Source: Amycolatopsis regifaucium
GTDB taxonomy: Bacteria > Actinomycetota > Actinomycetes > Mycobacteriales > Pseudonocardiaceae
DNA length: 64,000 nucleotides
NCBI RefSeq assembly: GCF_001613935.1
Contig: NZ_LQCI01000012.1
Span: forward strand, 248,001-312,000
Direction of reading: 5' to 3'
This document shows positions 62,703 through 64,000 of this stretch, one piece after another. The position numbers were made by a program, and so were the translations under genes. Each line of letters begins with the position of its first letter. The stretch's first letter is position 1. The notes beneath the pieces are model-generated. The model had not been told where the DNA came from, made no database searches, and saw nothing but the letters and a program-made list of their open reading frames with translations.

Positions 62703-63473
62703 GTGCCGAACGACACCGGCAGCCTCGTGCTGTCCGCACTCGAGTTCGAGATGCTCTGGGAAGCCGAACGGCTGCCCCGCCGCCATGCCGCCCTCGACGT
62801 GCCGAGCCCTGGAACGACCCATACGGAGCGGGCCGCACTGATCGAAGAAGCCTGGGAATCCCTGCGCGCGCGAGGTCTCGCGCGGGGACACCAGGCGTCG
62901 GGCGAGCTGGTCGACATGCTGAAGCTGTTCGCGCACCCCCGGGTCGCGATCGACGTCTGGGTGTGGACCGACCGCGAGATCAAGGGACAGGCCGTCAGCG
63001 TCGGCAGCCAGGCGCTGCTCGGCGTCATCGACTCCGGCCAGGTGTGGCTGATTCCCGCCCGCGAGACCTCCCTCGCCGAGGCCGCCGTCTCGGTCGCGGG
63101 TGATCTCGCCCCCGGCGTCGGTCAGTCGATCAGCATCCCGCACGACGTCCTCCGCGACGCCGACGCAGCCGCCCGCGGCGACGCGAAAGCACTGGTCACC
63201 GCCCTGGAAGACCTGGACGTCCCGCTGTGGCAAGCCCAGGAGGTGGCGGGCATGCTGCTCGGCCAGGAGGCACGCGGCCAGTTCGGCGTCGAACGCGCCG
63301 GCCGCGACGGCCGTCCTCGCCGCGCGGACAGCGTGGTCGCCTTCTACGACACGGACGCGGGGCGCTACCTGTTCCAGGTCGCGCGCAACCGCGACGGACG
63401 GGATTGGGCGACCATCACCCCCGCGGACAACCAGCTGCTGGCGACGCGGATCCGGGAAGTCGCCGATTTCTGA
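62703..63473 (+). CDS. EspG-family ESX chaperone, 256 aa
   Basis: EspG-type cytosolic chaperone for PE/PPE proteins: SLVLSALEFEMLWEAERLP at the N-terminus, IDVWVWTDREIKGQAVSVG in the middle strands and FYDTDAGRYLFQVARN near the end. GTG at 62703, 4 bp after the PPE-like gene. The EspG/PPE/EspC set without EccC or MycP nearby suggests an orphan substrate cassette. Confidence 0.88.
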   Translation: MPNDTGSLVLSALEFEMLWEAERLPRRHAALDVPSPGTTHTERAALIEEAWESLRARGLARGHQASGELVDMLKLFAHPRVAIDVWVWTDREIKGQAVSVGSQALLGVIDSGQVWLIPARETSLAEAAVSVAGDLAPGVGQSISIPHDVLRDADAAARGDAKALVTALEDLDVPLWQAQEVAGMLLGQEARGQFGVERAGRDGRPRRADSVVAFYDTDAGRYLFQVARNRDGRDWATITPADNQLLATRIREVADF

Positions 63474-63496
63474 GTCAGTCCGGGCTCGTCAGGCGG

Positions 63497-63874
63497 TCAT
63501 CTTCCACCGGGTGCCGATCTGTTCGACAGCAGCGTGGTCAGCCGTCGTGACACCCGGCCGGGAGTGAGCTCGGCCGCGGCCGCGAGGTCGACGAGCTGCT
63601 TCTCGTCGTGTTCGCTGAGCCGCGACGGCTGATCGCGTACGACCGGTCGTTCGATGAACGGGTTTTCGCCGGATCCCAGAGCGGACTCCTGATCGGGAGT
63701 CAGTGCTCCGTCGAGTGCCGCCCAGTAATGCCCGCGCCCACCGACGAACTGCCGGAGGATCACCGACGCTCGGCTGTCGAGTACGGCGGCGGTGCGAGGG
63801 AGACGGCGGCCGGGCAAATCGCCGTCGGGAGCCTGAGACCGACCCGCGGGGTGGAAGTCGGCGTGGAAGCGCAC
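63497..63874 (-). CDS. Hypothetical protein with possible HTH C-terminus, 125 aa
   Basis: GTG at 63874, no recognised family. The C-terminal part LVDLAAAAELTPGRVSRRLTTLL reads like a helix-turn-helix. TACTGT lies about 20 nt upstream and could be a -10. Convergent with the EspG gene, with 23 bp between stops. Confidence 0.5.
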   Translation of the reverse strand: MRFHADFHPAGRSQAPDGDLPGRRLPRTAAVLDSRASVILRQFVGGRGHYWAALDGALTPDQESALGSGENPFIERPVVRDQPSRLSEHDEKQLVDLAAAAELTPGRVSRRLTTLLSNRSAPGGR

Positions 63875-63983
63875 ACGGCCCGCTGTCGAGGTCCTACAGT
63901 ATGCGCGGGAACCGTCCTGGTCGGCAGCGCGTCTGATCGGGCGGACACAAGTTTCCGTGTTGCGCTGAAGGGGATGACGAACC

Positions 63984-64000
63984 GTGCCTGTGTACGACCC
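63984..64000 (+). CDS. Start of a further gene, cut by the window end
   Basis: GTG at 63984 (MPVYD) is preceded by GAAGGGGATG at a good ribosome-site distance. Only five codons are visible, so identity cannot be given. Confidence 0.35.

Overview
This 64 kb window is high-GC actinobacterial chromosome, most likely from Amycolatopsis or a close member of the Pseudonocardiaceae. The signs are very strong G/C bias at third codon positions, many GTG starts, several genes that look leaderless, F420-dependent enzymes, DUF3151 and DUF3558 proteins, and an EspG/PPE-like type VII secretion module. The housekeeping backbone is pyrE, a SpoU methyltransferase, a GH76 protein, a DedA protein, fba, a DUF3151 protein and purA. 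As I remember it, this follows the Mycobacterium tuberculosis Rv0382c-Rv0357c segment, with many lineage-specific genes inserted between. The genus call is inference.

Layout. 0-4.5 kb: the end of an ABC export system, pyrE, a DUF2784 membrane protein and an RNA methyltransferase. 4.5-10.8 kb: a molybdopterin oxidoreductase, a GH76 protein, an accessory stretch with a membrane-anchored HTH protein, a small membrane protein and about 850 bp without a gene, then an AAC(2')-I-type acetyltransferase. 10.8-18 kb: a sugar regulon with a LacI repressor, an HTH-less LacI paralogue, a binding protein, permease, ATPase, two kinases and an SDR. Its five divergent junctions are mostly ATGA overlaps, and a perfect 24-bp operator lies in the divergent region. 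18-29.6 kb: two DedA proteins, two drug-efflux systems with their own MarR and TetR regulators, a GlcD-like oxidase, nagA with a DasR-type site and an ECF sigma factor. 29.7-39.8 kb: a Baeyer-Villiger monooxygenase operon, F420/flavin enzymes, an SDR, an aldo/keto reductase, fba and DUF3151. 39.9-50.5 kb: a secreted lipase with its TetR regulator, a diguanylate cyclase, an MFS protein, then a decaying stretch (truncated GNAT, SsuD-like monooxygenase, frameshifted FAD protein, glycosyltransferase, LLM pseudogene) and a secreted HNH nuclease. 50.7-64 kb: purA and its conserved neighbour, OsmC, an F420 oxidoreductase, two transporters, a periplasmic GDPD, purD, and an orphan ESX substrate/chaperone module (EspC-like, DUF3558 lipoprotein, PPE-like, EspG).

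The most striking signal is not a protein. Two families of long, nearly perfect dispersed palindromes run through the window. R1 (about 62 bp, eight copies including one half copy and one degenerate copy) has arms built on TTTCGTCCTCTGAATGCGG. R2 (about 47-59 bp, eight copies) has arms built on ATGAAGGGGCCTTTCAT. Fifteen of the sixteen copies lie within about 30 bp of a stop codon, usually between convergent genes, and none lies in a divergent promoter region. The exception is an R1 copy inside the open reading frame of the PfkB kinase gene, where it is translated. One R2 copy carries compensatory changes in both arms, and one locus is an R1 half fused to an R2 copy. They look like mobile or copied palindromic elements used as bidirectional 3'-end structures. 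I do not know of a description of them, but could not search.
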